A stretch of DNA of 64,000 bases from Anaerolineae bacterium (GTDB lineage Bacteria; Chloroflexota; Anaerolineae; Aggregatilineales; Phototrophicaceae): assembly GCA_022843745.1 (NCBI GenBank), contig JALHNB010000023.1, forward strand, positions 1 to 64,000, read 5' to 3'. A program made the position numbers and the translations under genes. The first letter of the stretch is position 1. The number at the start of each line of letters is the position of its first letter. Shown here piece by piece: positions 50,937-60,729 of this stretch. The notes under the pieces were generated by a model, which saw nothing but the letters and a program-made list of their open reading frames with translations, did not search any database and was not told the DNA's origin.

Positions 50937-53702
50937 TTACGCATCACCCAATTTGACGACGGTAGACAGGCTTTCGCGGCTGAGGAACAGGGTGGTGAGC
51001 AGAGTCACCATAAACAGGATACTGGCGAAAACGATGTAAACGATCAAAATATCGTTCCACGCGACCCGCACCAGATAGGGAGGCAGCCCACCGCTAAAAT
51101 CAAGCAATGGCAAAAATAACACCGTCGCCGCGACACCAATCGACGTGCCGCTGAGGATACCGCTGCCCGCGATCATGCCTTGCAGGATAATCAGATACAT
51201 GCCCACAGACATACCACTAAGTCCCATTGCCCGCAGCGAACCCAGTTGAGTCACTTGGGCGCGGAATGATGCGGTACTCTGGATAATGGCACTGATGAGC
51301 GTCAGTGAGATTGACGCAATAAAACCAACTGATAAAAATCCTAAAACTCCCCGGCGGGATGGCGCGGCCTGCGCTTCTTTCAGCGCCGTTTGTGGATCGA
51401 GCCATTGCAGCACCGGAAAGCCGATCTCGCGCACTTCCTGCCGTATGGCTTCCGAATCCGCGCCCGGCTTCAGGCTTAACCAGATGTCGTGGGGGAGTTC
51501 CGTGCCGACGAGTTCGAAAATCGGGTCGATATTGGTGATGAGGAAAAAACCGGTGTTGGGATTGAGCGTCGGGAAATATTCGACCAGCCCGACAATCGGC
51601 ACTTTTGTATCGTACCACTCGTTGAGCGCCGAAATTTGCAGCGTGACTTCCTGCCCGATGAGCAGATTGTAATCGCGGGCGGTTTTGGCACTTAATAGCA
51701 CACCGTTGCGTTGTCCCGCCAATTCGTTAAATAAATCAGCAATCGGTTGAGTCGAATAATCGCTGCGGAAACGGGTCGTCGCCGCCATCGCCGCCCGGTC
51801 AATGCCCAGAACGACACCATCAATGCGCTGCCCAGACAGGGCTAACCGTGCTGGATAACGCCCGACACGCGACACCTGCGCGATTCCGTCAATACCGAGC
51901 AAATCGGTTGTCGGCGGTGCGTTAAAACCCGTAACCGTCAGAGTTGGCTGTTCGCCTTCAGCCGTTGGCTCATTCTGCTCGGTCTGCGCATCGGTGACAG
52001 TGACGATCACGGTATCCGCGCCAATTTTGTAATTGACCGAATCGGCCAGACTGCGATCAATCGTGCTTGCCATCGACGCTGTGAATCCGGTCAGACTGAG
52101 CGTGAAGCACATCATCAGCAGTGTGCCTCGGTAACGTCCTATCGAGCGCGTCAATTCGCGCATGGTCATCAACAGGGCGATTCCCCGTCCGTAGGAGAGG
52201 ATACCTCCGGCAATCCGCAGCAAAAACGGCCACATCCGCAGAAACATCAGCGTCAGTGACAGCGAAAATAGTGTTGGGCCGAGGAATGTCAGCGGGTCAG
52301 CAAAGGGGTCTTCAGCCTGGGAGACGATTCCGCCCTGCCGCCAGAGCGTATAGAGCACATAGACCGCCGGGATGAACAACAGCACATCGAGATAGGCTTT
52401 TTGCCACCATGCTTTGGAGGCGCGGGCGGTTTCACGCTTAAAATTGGTGATTGTTTGGCCTGTCGTGCGCCATGCCAGCAAAAGGCCACTTCCAGCAGCG
52501 ATCAAGGCCGTGATAAGCCCTGCCGCCAGCGCTTGCGGCGTGAAAACTACCGTTAGCGGCGGATTGGACGGGTCGAATTGTAAAAATGAGGTCGTTTGCC
52601 CTACCAACCCCACGACCAGCGGCGCGGCAAAAATGCCAATCGCCAGGGCGATGCCCGCCAGCACAAGCCACATGAGAAAGTGAACGCCGAGAATCGCGCG
52701 TCGGCTCATGCCTCGGCTGCGCAGCGTGACATCTTCCTGCTGCTGTCGATTCACTAAAAGTCCGGCGACGAGCGATACGAAATACAACACCAACCCACCA
52801 ACGGGCAGCACCATAATCACAAGCTGCTGCGTGAGGAGGCTCACCTCGACGCTGAAGGCTTTGAGGCCATCGACAGGCGATAAATCCATCCTCATGCCGG
52901 GTAAAGCCGTCGTCACCAGCCGTTCGCCATCCACGACACGCGCCAGAATCGCGTCAATATCGGATGTTCGGACTTCTTCGCCATCGAAAATGAGATACCA
53001 CGCGCTTTCCTCGACTGGGCGCTCGATTCCTTCGAGCATTTTCCATAGATCGTCACGCTGCACCAACAGCACTTCGTCGAAAAATTTGGGCGTAAAAATC
53101 CACGATGGGTCGGCGGCGTTCAGCGGTGTCCACAGCGCGGCGATGACCAGTGTGACCGGGTCGCGCCCAGGGAGAGTAGCGGTTATTTCGTCGTTAACCT
53201 GGAGACCCATGCTGTAGAGCATTTTTTCCGAGATCATGACCGGGATTGCTTCGCTTCCCGTGTCGGTTTCCGGCGGCCATTGCCCTGCGACTACGTTGAT
53301 TTGCTCGTCCGCGCCATCCAGTGTGCCGATATTGAACGCGCCCAAGCCTTGACCGTCGTCCAGCCGCAGAGTCCATGCTCCGCCGCGTGCATAACGAACT
53401 TCACGCACGGTTGGCAGACCCATCGCACCGACAAAGCTATTCTCGACAGCACCCGTTGCGGCATTGATGTCGTCCTGTGTGACGTTGCCATTCCATGCGC
53501 CCAGGTAGCGGAAACGGAAGGCATAGGGCGGGTTGGTCAGGCGCGATTCGAGCAGGCCCGTGTTGACAGCATCAATATACAGCGTCAGGCTCAAGGCCAG
53601 AGTCGCCGCTGCCGAAAGCCCAACCAGCGCCCATAGTACGAGGATACGGTGCTGCCACAGTCGCTCAAGCGTGAAAATCAACGAGTCAAAAAATCGAAAC
53701 AT
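50937..53702 (-). CDS. FtsX/MacB-type ABC permease with two FtsX-like halves
   Basis: 921 residues; AAAGG lies six bases before the ATG at 53702. The N-terminal helix (LVLWALVGLSAAATLALSLT) is followed by a large outside domain (about 45-285), a first four-helix FtsX bundle (about 295-500; VMVLPVGGLVLYFVSLVAGL, AAPLVVGLVGQ, LITALIAAGSGLLL), a further helix and a second outside domain (about 560-770), and a final bundle (GFIASISLTLISAIIQSTAS, MVTLLTTLFLS). This is the layout of large MacB-type or FtsX-domain permeases that do mechanical work outside the membrane. It opens an operon of five genes. The palindrome at 53719 lies just upstream. Confidence 0.92.
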   Translation of the reverse strand: MFRFFDSLIFTLERLWQHRILVLWALVGLSAAATLALSLTLYIDAVNTGLLESRLTNPPYAFRFRYLGAWNGNVTQDDINAATGAVENSFVGAMGLPTVREVRYARGGAWTLRLDDGQGLGAFNIGTLDGADEQINVVAGQWPPETDTGSEAIPVMISEKMLYSMGLQVNDEITATLPGRDPVTLVIAALWTPLNAADPSWIFTPKFFDEVLLVQRDDLWKMLEGIERPVEESAWYLIFDGEEVRTSDIDAILARVVDGERLVTTALPGMRMDLSPVDGLKAFSVEVSLLTQQLVIMVLPVGGLVLYFVSLVAGLLVNRQQQEDVTLRSRGMSRRAILGVHFLMWLVLAGIALAIGIFAAPLVVGLVGQTTSFLQFDPSNPPLTVVFTPQALAAGLITALIAAGSGLLLAWRTTGQTITNFKRETARASKAWWQKAYLDVLLFIPAVYVLYTLWRQGGIVSQAEDPFADPLTFLGPTLFSLSLTLMFLRMWPFLLRIAGGILSYGRGIALLMTMRELTRSIGRYRGTLLMMCFTLSLTGFTASMASTIDRSLADSVNYKIGADTVIVTVTDAQTEQNEPTAEGEQPTLTVTGFNAPPTTDLLGIDGIAQVSRVGRYPARLALSGQRIDGVVLGIDRAAMAATTRFRSDYSTQPIADLFNELAGQRNGVLLSAKTARDYNLLIGQEVTLQISALNEWYDTKVPIVGLVEYFPTLNPNTGFFLITNIDPIFELVGTELPHDIWLSLKPGADSEAIRQEVREIGFPVLQWLDPQTALKEAQAAPSRRGVLGFLSVGFIASISLTLISAIIQSTASFRAQVTQLGSLRAMGLSGMSVGMYLIILQGMIAGSGILSGTSIGVAATVLFLPLLDFSGGLPPYLVRVAWNDILIVYIVFASILFMVTLLTTLFLSRESLSTVVKLGDA

Positions 53703-53718
53703 CCTGAACCTTTATCAT

Positions 53719-53746
53719 GTAAGGGCGCATCGCGATGCGCCCCTAC
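53719..53746. repeat. Near-perfect 28-bp palindrome, copy 2 of the hairpin family
   Basis: Arms GTAAGGGCGCATCG and CGATGCGCCCCTAC differ at one pair. It lies between the stop of the double-SBP gene (53772) and the start of the permease gene (53702), both on the minus strand. The centre differs from copies 1 and 3 but stays complementary. Confidence 0.85.
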
Positions 53747-53771
53747 GATTATCCGTCACACTCTATTTTAC

Positions 53772-56408
53772 TTATGATGTGATGGTTGGGTCTACATCGG
53801 TGGCACAGTCCACGAATTGCTGGAAGTAATCCCTCGGATTCTGTTCGCTTGCTGTGTCCAATGGCGGGATCGCAGCCGCACATCCTTGATAGTCTTTGGC
53901 GAACATTTCAGCCTGTGCCAATTCATCTTCGAGATTCGCATCTTCGTTAATATAGCGATCAAACGCCCGATTGAGCCAGCTTTGCACCCACGAGTCCTGT
54001 GGCGACCCACCGAAACCGGATGGTAGCGCGATCACATTAGGCTGACCTAAGAGACGGTCAATCTGATTATACAACGCGATAGTATCGGGTGACTGGCTGG
54101 CGGTCACTGCCGGGTCATTGATGAGCGAACGGCGGGCAGGCATGGCGGAGAACAGTTCGGGATGACGTGAAAGTTCGCTCAACCAGCGATAGCAGGCCTC
54201 CGGGTTCTGCGCGTTGACGCTGATGTACGCCGTTCCGACATTATAGGAGATGGTTGCATATTGAGTGCCTTGTGGGTATGTCGTCAGCCGATAGGGATTG
54301 CTGCCGACGATTTCTTCCACTGCGAACAGGTTTAACGCGCTCAATGAATGCGTGGAAATTGCCGTCGTATCCTCGGATGAATCAGCGATAGCGAATACGG
54401 CAACCGCACCGCCACCACCACGTGGCCCAATTGCCGTGTATTCGATATAACCAGCTTTTACCAGATCAAGCATCTGGCGGATGGCTTCGACAGTTGCCGG
54501 GTCGGTGAAATTGATCGTCACAGGCGTGGTTCGATAATCCAGCGGAAGCCCACCGAAACCGGCGATCAGCGACAAGAGATAATCACTACCAAAGCCACGC
54601 GGGATAAAAGGGGATGAATCCGGCGAAGCATCTTTTAACGTTTTGAGCGCATCGGTGAAAGCGTCGATTGTCCAGCCATCTTCCGGCATTTGAACGCCTG
54701 CATTCTCAAACATTTCGGCGTTGTAGCGCAGCACTTCTGGCTGGACGACAATTGGGAATGCCCAGGTTTTGTTGTCGGACTGGACTTGTGCCAGCGTGTT
54801 GCCGATCACATCACTTTTATCAAATGACGGGTCTGCATCCATGTAAGGATCGAGGTTGAGAACGTTTTCGAGATTGCCATCGCCGACGCTGTTGGTCGGG
54901 ATATAGTAGCAGTCATAGCTCGCAGACATCGCCTCCAGGCTGGTGTCACGGGCCGCATCCAGAACGATTTGTCCCACTTGTGGATCGCTGGCGACAAAAT
55001 TGTTGATGATCTGATCCCACTGATCCTGGTTCGGCAATGGCGAAATGAACGAGGTCAGGCCGAATTTAATCGCGATTTCGCCAGGATTCAGTACCACTTC
55101 CGGCACAGGTGTCGCGACGGTGACAATCGTGGTTTGGCGCTCGGCGGCAGTGTTTAAATTCCCGATGGCCAGCGCCTCAGCTTCCTGTAGGGCAGTTTGT
55201 GCATCCACGATGTCCTGTTCCATCGTGTCAATCGCGACGTTCAGATAATCCGAAAACAGCATTTCGGAAACGGGCAGCGCATGGTCATAGGCCTCAGTCA
55301 CGACAGCCTGATTTTCCGGCGTGTAGGTCAGGTCGGCAAAAGGTTGGTTGCTGTCACCTTCTATTCCAGCCAGACTTTTACGGGCCGGGGTCGAGCCAAA
55401 AAGATTGTTGGCGACATCAGCGCTTGATGTGAGGAATTTTGCCAGCGCGTAGGCTTGTTCTGGATATTGTGTCCCGGTGCTAATAGCAAAACCTTGCACT
55501 TCCATACCTGCATTCCCACCGGGGAGCAGTGAGCCACCAGGAGGATCGCCCTGTACGCCCGGAAAACTGGCGAGGCCAAAACTCTGCTGAATGCTCATCG
55601 CTGGCCCATCTCCACCACCGCCAACAATGACGATACTATTGCCACCGCCCACGCCGCCGATGATCCCCTCATCCTTGAGTGATTGCCAGGTCGTGAGCAG
55701 CGATTCAAGTGCCGAATTGGTCAATGCAGGTTGAGCAGGGGTAGCTGCCATATCCGCCAGCGATGTACCCAGCAAACTTCGCAGCATATATTTGGTGTTG
55801 CCATAATCGACGTAGCCCGCGTTTGTAACTTCGCCCTCTGCATCGCGTTTGGTCAGGGCGCGGGCAGCGTTGGCAAAGTCGTCCAATGTCCATGAGCCAT
55901 TGGGATAGGCTAGCCCAGCCTCGTCAAATGCTTTGCGGTTGTAGATCAACAAGATGACATCTGTCGAAACGGGCAGCGCCCATACCGAACGATCCCACTG
56001 GAAGGATTGCCACGCTGCGGGGATAAAATCGTCGATATTGAGCGTGGGATCGGCGCTGGTGAGAGGGCTGAGATCAAGAAAATAGCCCGCGCGAGCTGAT
56101 TCGGGTGTCAGGCTGCTCGAATTCACGAACACGACATCGGCTGAGGCAACATATTCCTGCATATCTTCCAGATGCGCGTTGATGCCAAAAGCGGGTGACG
56201 CGGCGAATCCGCCTCCACTGCTGCTGACGATGTTGAGCTTGATGCCAGGATTCTGCGACTCAAATTCTGCGATGAGATCGGCATCAAAAGTTTCGCTCAA
56301 AAATTCGGGGACAGCCAGTTGAAGTGTGACTGTCGAGTCCTGAGCCGCCAGTGGCAGCCCAACCAACAGCGTCGCCATCAATAAAAATACAAAATATCGT
56401 AAACGCAT
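53772..56408 (-). CDS. Secreted protein with two tandem ABC-type solute-binding domains (paralogue B)
   Basis: 878 residues. The ATG at 56408 has GGAG about seven bases upstream. A Sec signal peptide (residues 1-22, YFVFLLMATLLVGLPLAAQ) has no lipobox. Two complete family-1 solute-binding domains follow: about 25-430 (LQLAVPEFLSETFDADLIAE, VILLIYNRKAFDEAGLAYP, GGNAGMEVQGFAISTGTQYP) and about 445-870 (IAIKFGLTSFISPLPNQDQW, EVLRYNAEMFENAGVQMPED, GTQYATISYNVGTAYISVNA). A helical linker ending in a TP-rich strand separates them. A paralogue with the same layout lies upstream. No permease or import ATPase is beside them; the neighbours are MacB-like genes. The ligand is unknown. Confidence 0.88.
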   Translation of the reverse strand: MRLRYFVFLLMATLLVGLPLAAQDSTVTLQLAVPEFLSETFDADLIAEFESQNPGIKLNIVSSSGGGFAASPAFGINAHLEDMQEYVASADVVFVNSSSLTPESARAGYFLDLSPLTSADPTLNIDDFIPAAWQSFQWDRSVWALPVSTDVILLIYNRKAFDEAGLAYPNGSWTLDDFANAARALTKRDAEGEVTNAGYVDYGNTKYMLRSLLGTSLADMAATPAQPALTNSALESLLTTWQSLKDEGIIGGVGGGNSIVIVGGGGDGPAMSIQQSFGLASFPGVQGDPPGGSLLPGGNAGMEVQGFAISTGTQYPEQAYALAKFLTSSADVANNLFGSTPARKSLAGIEGDSNQPFADLTYTPENQAVVTEAYDHALPVSEMLFSDYLNVAIDTMEQDIVDAQTALQEAEALAIGNLNTAAERQTTIVTVATPVPEVVLNPGEIAIKFGLTSFISPLPNQDQWDQIINNFVASDPQVGQIVLDAARDTSLEAMSASYDCYYIPTNSVGDGNLENVLNLDPYMDADPSFDKSDVIGNTLAQVQSDNKTWAFPIVVQPEVLRYNAEMFENAGVQMPEDGWTIDAFTDALKTLKDASPDSSPFIPRGFGSDYLLSLIAGFGGLPLDYRTTPVTINFTDPATVEAIRQMLDLVKAGYIEYTAIGPRGGGGAVAVFAIADSSEDTTAISTHSLSALNLFAVEEIVGSNPYRLTTYPQGTQYATISYNVGTAYISVNAQNPEACYRWLSELSRHPELFSAMPARRSLINDPAVTASQSPDTIALYNQIDRLLGQPNVIALPSGFGGSPQDSWVQSWLNRAFDRYINEDANLEDELAQAEMFAKDYQGCAAAIPPLDTASEQNPRDYFQQFVDCATDVDPTITS

Positions 56409-56567
56409 AATCTATTCTCCTTCTGACAAAGGCTTGCTGAGATTTCTGATAATCTCCAGAATTCGAGCATAGTGTCGCCTTTGTCGGTTTCGCCCCGGTT
56501 ACACGGTGATTACAGCTTCGTAACCGGGTGCGAAATCACCATTCAGGAAAACGATGTAAATTCACTA

Positions 56568-56594
56568 TAGGGGCGACTCGCCGAGTCGCCCCTG
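56568..56594. repeat. Palindrome copy 3 of the hairpin family
   Basis: GGGGCGACTCG (56570-56580) and CGAGTCGCCCC (56582-56592) pair perfectly around a single C; the flanks TA and TG extend the likeness. It lies in the 208-bp gap between the two double-SBP genes, 23 bp after the stop of the upstream paralogue. Confidence 0.85.
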
Positions 56595-56616
56595 CAAAAA
56601 ATGATAAAGCATTCCT

Positions 56617-59283
56617 TTACTCGGGCAGCGGCGGGAAGAACGATTCCAGGCTCGGATCGACTTTGGTCGCGCATTCGAGATACTGCCGGACAAAATTGAT
56701 CTGCTCCTGTATCGAAGTCATCGAAGCCGGGTCATAGGCGGGTATAACGGCGATGCAATCAGCGTAGGCTTTGGCGAACATCTCCGCGTCCGCCAGTTCG
56801 AGATCGAGATCGCCATCTTCCAGCACGTAGCGGTCAAAAGCGCGGTTCAGCCAGATTTGAAGCACGAAATTGCCGATAGCCGAGTTATCCACACCAGCAA
56901 ATGGCGATGGAAATTCGACTTCGTTGGGTGCTTGCAACTGCTGGTCAATCGTATTGTAAAATGCGCTCAAATCTTCGCCCTGCAAGGTTGCAATAGAAGG
57001 GTCGCTAATTTGCGAACGTCGGGCAGGCATCGCCCCAAAAAGGTCGGGATTTTGAGCAATTTTGCTGATCCAGCGGTAGCAGGCTTCGGGATTCTGCGAT
57101 GTGGCGCTGATATAAGCCGTGCCAATGTCATAAGCAACAGGCGTGTATTGTGTTCCAGTGGGGAAGGTTGTGAGGCCGTAAACGCTCTCGCCTTCAGAAT
57201 CTTCCTCGGACATATTGAACCGGAAGCTCAGTTGATTGAGCGTGTCATTGTAAATCAGATATGACAGTTCACCGCCAAAACCACCGCCACCCAATGTCGC
57301 AAGCTGTGAATATTCGATGTAGCCATCTTTTGCCAGATCGAGTACCTGCCGAATCGCTTCAACATTCGCCGGATCGGTAAAGTTGATGGTCGGTGGTGTC
57401 GTGCTGTAATCCATGGGGATGCCGCCATATGCCGCGATGAGCATCAAAATATAGCTGGCGCTGATACTGTTTTGCGGGACAAACGGCGCGGGATCATCCG
57501 GGCTGATTTTCAATGATCTGAGCGCATCACTGAAAGCATCGACTGTCCATCCATTTTCCGGCTCAGGTACACCAGCCTCGGCAAACTTCGCGGTGTCATA
57601 CCACAATATTTGCGGCTGAACATTCAGCGGATAGGCCCAGATTTTGTTGTCGCGGCTCAACTGTGTCAGGACATTGCCAACCAGATCATTTTTGTCAAAC
57701 TCGAAATCCGCGTCAATGAAGGGGTCGAGGCTTAAAACGGTGGTGATGTCATTGCTGGATGTGGCATTATAGGGCAGCATGAAACAATCATGGGTGGTGG
57801 CGATGTCGGTGAGCGATGTACCAAAATCGGTGCTGAGGACGATTTGCCGCACTTCCGGGTCGCTGCTGGTAAACTCTTCAACCAATTGATTCCAGTGCTC
57901 CTGATTGGGCAGCGGTGACGTGAACGCGGTGATATTGAAATTGAGCGAAACCTGACCTGCGGATAGCACTGGTGTTGGCACAGGCGTCGGCACGATAACG
58001 ACGGTTGTCGCGCGTCGATCACTTGCCGCCTGTAGATTTTCAATCGCGCGTAGTTCGGCTTCTTGCAATGCACTTTGCGCGTCAATCTCTTCATCGTTCA
58101 TGCGGTTCAGTACATCGTTCACATAGTCGGTGAACTGCAAATCGGAATAGGAGAGTCCGTTCTGGAAAGCCTGGTCGATTACTGCCTGATCTTCGGGCGA
58201 ATAGGGCGGGCGAAAAGCGATATTATCCGGGTCTTCGGCACCCACAAGGCTTTCTCGCGCGGGGCGTTCACTGAAAAAGCTATTGACGAGGCGAATGTTA
58301 TTGGAGATGAACTTCGCCAGTTCATAGGCCTGTTCGGGATATTGCGTACCACTGCTGACGGCAAAACCATTTGCTGTAAGTCCCGCGCCGCCCCCAGGAA
58401 GCAGCGCTGCCGCCCGTTCCTGAGTCGCGTTTGTGCCAAATGAGTACAGCGCGAACGATTGATCGATACGGATCGGCACTTCGTTAATATCGAAACCCTC
58501 GCCCGGTTCAGATCCACCGAGCAAGCCATCTTTTTGGTACGCCACCCATTGATCGAGAAGGGCGACGACATCCGGCGTGTTCAACATGGGTATGTTGGGG
58601 ACAACTGTTTCATCGTAGAGATTATGCCCCAGCAGACTTCGGATGAGCAGGACTTTATTATTGCTGAATGTATAAAAACCCGGCTTGATGATGTTGCCGT
58701 CGGCATCACGCTCGGAAAGCGCATCATCGGCATTCGCGAGGTCGTCAATTGTCCAGTCCGCATCAGGGTAGGCTAATCCGGCTTCGTCAAATGCGGTTTT
58801 GTCATAAATTAAAAGCGTCATATCGGCGGTGATCGGGATTGCCCAGATGCCCCGATCCCATTGAAAATTATTCCACGCCGCTGGGAGAAAGTCGTCAGAA
58901 TTCAGTGTTGGGTCGCCTGCTGTCAGGGGCGATAAATCCAGAAAATACCCCGCGCGTGTCCCCTCCACCGATAAATTGTAATTGTTTACGAACAGCACAT
59001 CGGCAGCACTTGCAAATGTTGCGGCAGCGTCCAGATGCTCCTCGACACCATAGGCTGCTGCGGAGAAAAAGATATTGTCATTACCAATCGTATTGACTAC
59101 GACTTTCACTCCGGGATTCTCGGCTTCGAAATCGGCGAAAACATCATCTTCAATATTGCTTGTTACCCATTCAGGAAGGGCGACGGTCAAAATGATCGAG
59201 TTGTCCTGCGCCACCAGCGTGGGGACAAGGATGGCGATCACGAGAGAAATAATCAAGAAGCTTAATAATCGCTGCTTATTCAA
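56617..59283 (-). CDS. Secreted protein with two tandem ABC-type solute-binding domains (paralogue A)
   Basis: 888 residues from a TTG at 59283, preceded by AAAGGA six bases upstream. The signal peptide (LLSFLIISLVIAILVPTLVAQ) lacks a lipobox. The layout matches that of the protein encoded downstream: domain 1 about 25-440 (MTLLIYDKTAFDEAGLAYPD, LTANGFAVSSGTQYPEQAYE), a helical linker (DAQSALQEAELRAIENLQAA) with VPTPVPTPV, and domain 2 about 455-880 (FNITAFTSPLPNQEHWNQLV, INFTDPANVEAIRQVLDLAK, QIWLNRAFDRYVLEDGDLDL). The two proteins align end to end, so they come from a tandem gene duplication after the domain duplication. Context gives no transporter. It may bind a sugar or peptide and signal, or feed a remote permease. 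Confidence 0.88.
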   Translation of the reverse strand: MNKQRLLSFLIISLVIAILVPTLVAQDNSIILTVALPEWVTSNIEDDVFADFEAENPGVKVVVNTIGNDNIFFSAAAYGVEEHLDAAATFASAADVLFVNNYNLSVEGTRAGYFLDLSPLTAGDPTLNSDDFLPAAWNNFQWDRGIWAIPITADMTLLIYDKTAFDEAGLAYPDADWTIDDLANADDALSERDADGNIIKPGFYTFSNNKVLLIRSLLGHNLYDETVVPNIPMLNTPDVVALLDQWVAYQKDGLLGGSEPGEGFDINEVPIRIDQSFALYSFGTNATQERAAALLPGGGAGLTANGFAVSSGTQYPEQAYELAKFISNNIRLVNSFFSERPARESLVGAEDPDNIAFRPPYSPEDQAVIDQAFQNGLSYSDLQFTDYVNDVLNRMNDEEIDAQSALQEAELRAIENLQAASDRRATTVVIVPTPVPTPVLSAGQVSLNFNITAFTSPLPNQEHWNQLVEEFTSSDPEVRQIVLSTDFGTSLTDIATTHDCFMLPYNATSSNDITTVLSLDPFIDADFEFDKNDLVGNVLTQLSRDNKIWAYPLNVQPQILWYDTAKFAEAGVPEPENGWTVDAFSDALRSLKISPDDPAPFVPQNSISASYILMLIAAYGGIPMDYSTTPPTINFTDPANVEAIRQVLDLAKDGYIEYSQLATLGGGGFGGELSYLIYNDTLNQLSFRFNMSEEDSEGESVYGLTTFPTGTQYTPVAYDIGTAYISATSQNPEACYRWISKIAQNPDLFGAMPARRSQISDPSIATLQGEDLSAFYNTIDQQLQAPNEVEFPSPFAGVDNSAIGNFVLQIWLNRAFDRYVLEDGDLDLELADAEMFAKAYADCIAVIPAYDPASMTSIQEQINFVRQYLECATKVDPSLESFFPPLPE

Positions 59284-59664
59284 GCTTGTTTCCTTTCATA
59301 ACTGGCTGTTTATAGGAAAACTTTCTATGGTGATTACGCATCTTCGCCGTTTTCGTTGCTTAATTTTGAGCGTAATGATAGGATTGTCGCCGACAGGTGT
59401 CAATAGCAGAAGGTAACACTTGTGTAATGTGGTCGTTTGGGTTGCGCCAAAAAAGCCCCTCATTCATGAGGTGGTTGCTCCAACTGATGGCTGATATTGT
59501 GAGTGTAAATAAAATATCCATTTACCCGCGCAAAGGTTCGAGATTTTAGCAGTGGGTGAGGCGTAGGTGAGGCGTTTATTGACAGTCCCGCTATATTAAA
59601 AGTAAGATTGCAAACTGGGATTTTTATCCTTTTAGAAGATATACTAAGCGTTTTACAGGCAAAA
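59284..59664. other. Divergent intergenic region between double-SBP gene and Yip1-like gene
   Basis: About 380 bp. AAAGGA just upstream of 59283 serves the minus-strand gene. A small stem CCTCA (59458-59462) with TGAGG (59467-59471) followed on the minus strand by TTTTTT looks like a terminator for something transcribed leftward, but no gene fits. Direct promoters for both operons must be here. I see no further gene. Confidence 0.5.
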
Positions 59665-60729
59665 ATGATGGCAAGTGTTGATCTCAAAATGGATGATAAA
59701 CAACTGCAACCCCGCCGGGCAAGAAACCTTTCACTCGCGCAGCCCATTCGCCAGCGCGGCCTGTGGGGGCAAATCTGGATGGTCTTGCTTCAGCCGGGGC
59801 AGTTTTTTCGTGCGCTGCCGACGATAGATCAATCCCGACAGTGGCTGTGGGTGGGGTTGATCATTTTGGCGCTCATCGGTTTTAGTGCGATCCGTCAGGC
59901 CGCTGCACCCGCTGCTGATCCGAATGCGTTTCAAGTTCCTATCGATGCTGGCGGCGCACCCGACCCCAACATTTTTGGAGGTGGCGATTTTGGTGTGCCG
60001 GAAGGTGGCCCACCGCCGGGTGGTTTAGGCGGTAGCTCATCAACGGATGTGTCTTCTACATGGACGACAGCGCTGTTAGCTGCCAGCAGTATTGTGCTGG
60101 GCTGGTTTATCCAAACGTTATTATTGTGTGAGGTTTCGCTGCTCCGAGGTTTTTCGCCGCGTCTGGGACGAAATTTTCAGATTGCGATCTGGGCGAGTTT
60201 GCCTTTGGGAGTCATGGCGGTGGTACAACTGTTGTATTACATGGCAGGCGGCTCAATTACAGGCGCAGGGGTATCTGGTTTGGTGGTCGAGCTTCCCGGT
60301 TATGCCGATTTATCACCCTATGTTCAGGCGATTATTCTCTCATTTGCCACCCAGCTTACGCTGTTCTGGTTGTGGAGTCTGGCGCTCATCTACATCGGTG
60401 CGCGGCAGGCGCTTCACGGGCGATGGTGGTCGTCGATATTAGTTGTCATCGCCTGGGCCGTCATTATCGTGGTTGTACCTGTCCTCACAGGCGCGGTGAA
60501 AGCGCCTGAGACGGAACAGCAGGAAGTTGATCTCGACTCGTTGGGTCTGCCGCCGGAAGCGCTGGATGTGCTGCCGCGCGAATTTCTGGAAAATCTGATG
60601 GGGCCAGATGGCGCGGTATCTGAAACCGTTGAACCGGACATGGCTGATCCAGTAACATCACCACTTTCATCCGTTGAAGAAACTCCTGAGTTGTCGGAGG
60701 GCAGTGATGGCGCTCCAGAAAGTGAATAG
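59665..60729 (+). CDS. Yip1-like multi-pass membrane protein
   Basis: 354 residues from the ATG at 59665 (AGG six bases upstream; an ATG at 59668 is the alternative). WLLQPGQFFRALP-like text near residue 40 (MVLLQPGQFFRALPTIDQSR) is the entry motif of bacterial Yip1 family proteins. Five helices follow: LWVGLIILALIGFSAI, TALLAASSIVLGWFIQTLL, IAIWASLPLGVMAVVQLLYY, AIILSFATQLTLFWLWSLAL and ILVVIAWAVIIVVVPVLTG. A Gly/Pro-rich loop follows the first. The C-terminus is acidic and disordered. It opens the operon containing a MacB-like ABC system, a common partnership in this phylum. Confidence 0.85.
   Translation: MMASVDLKMDDKQLQPRRARNLSLAQPIRQRGLWGQIWMVLLQPGQFFRALPTIDQSRQWLWVGLIILALIGFSAIRQAAAPAADPNAFQVPIDAGGAPDPNIFGGGDFGVPEGGPPPGGLGGSSSTDVSSTWTTALLAASSIVLGWFIQTLLLCEVSLLRGFSPRLGRNFQIAIWASLPLGVMAVVQLLYYMAGGSITGAGVSGLVVELPGYADLSPYVQAIILSFATQLTLFWLWSLALIYIGARQALHGRWWSSILVVIAWAVIIVVVPVLTGAVKAPETEQQEVDLDSLGLPPEALDVLPREFLENLMGPDGAVSETVEPDMADPVTSPLSSVEETPELSEGSDGAPESE

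Noticed and set aside
46911-56594. CRISPR array
   Set aside because: The three palindromes are kilobases apart with variable centres and no spacers; no cas gene is present.
59460-59747. 95-codon minus-strand gene ending next to a small stem with a T-run
   Set aside because: It is mostly antisense to the start of the Yip1-like gene and has no known domain; the stem is short.
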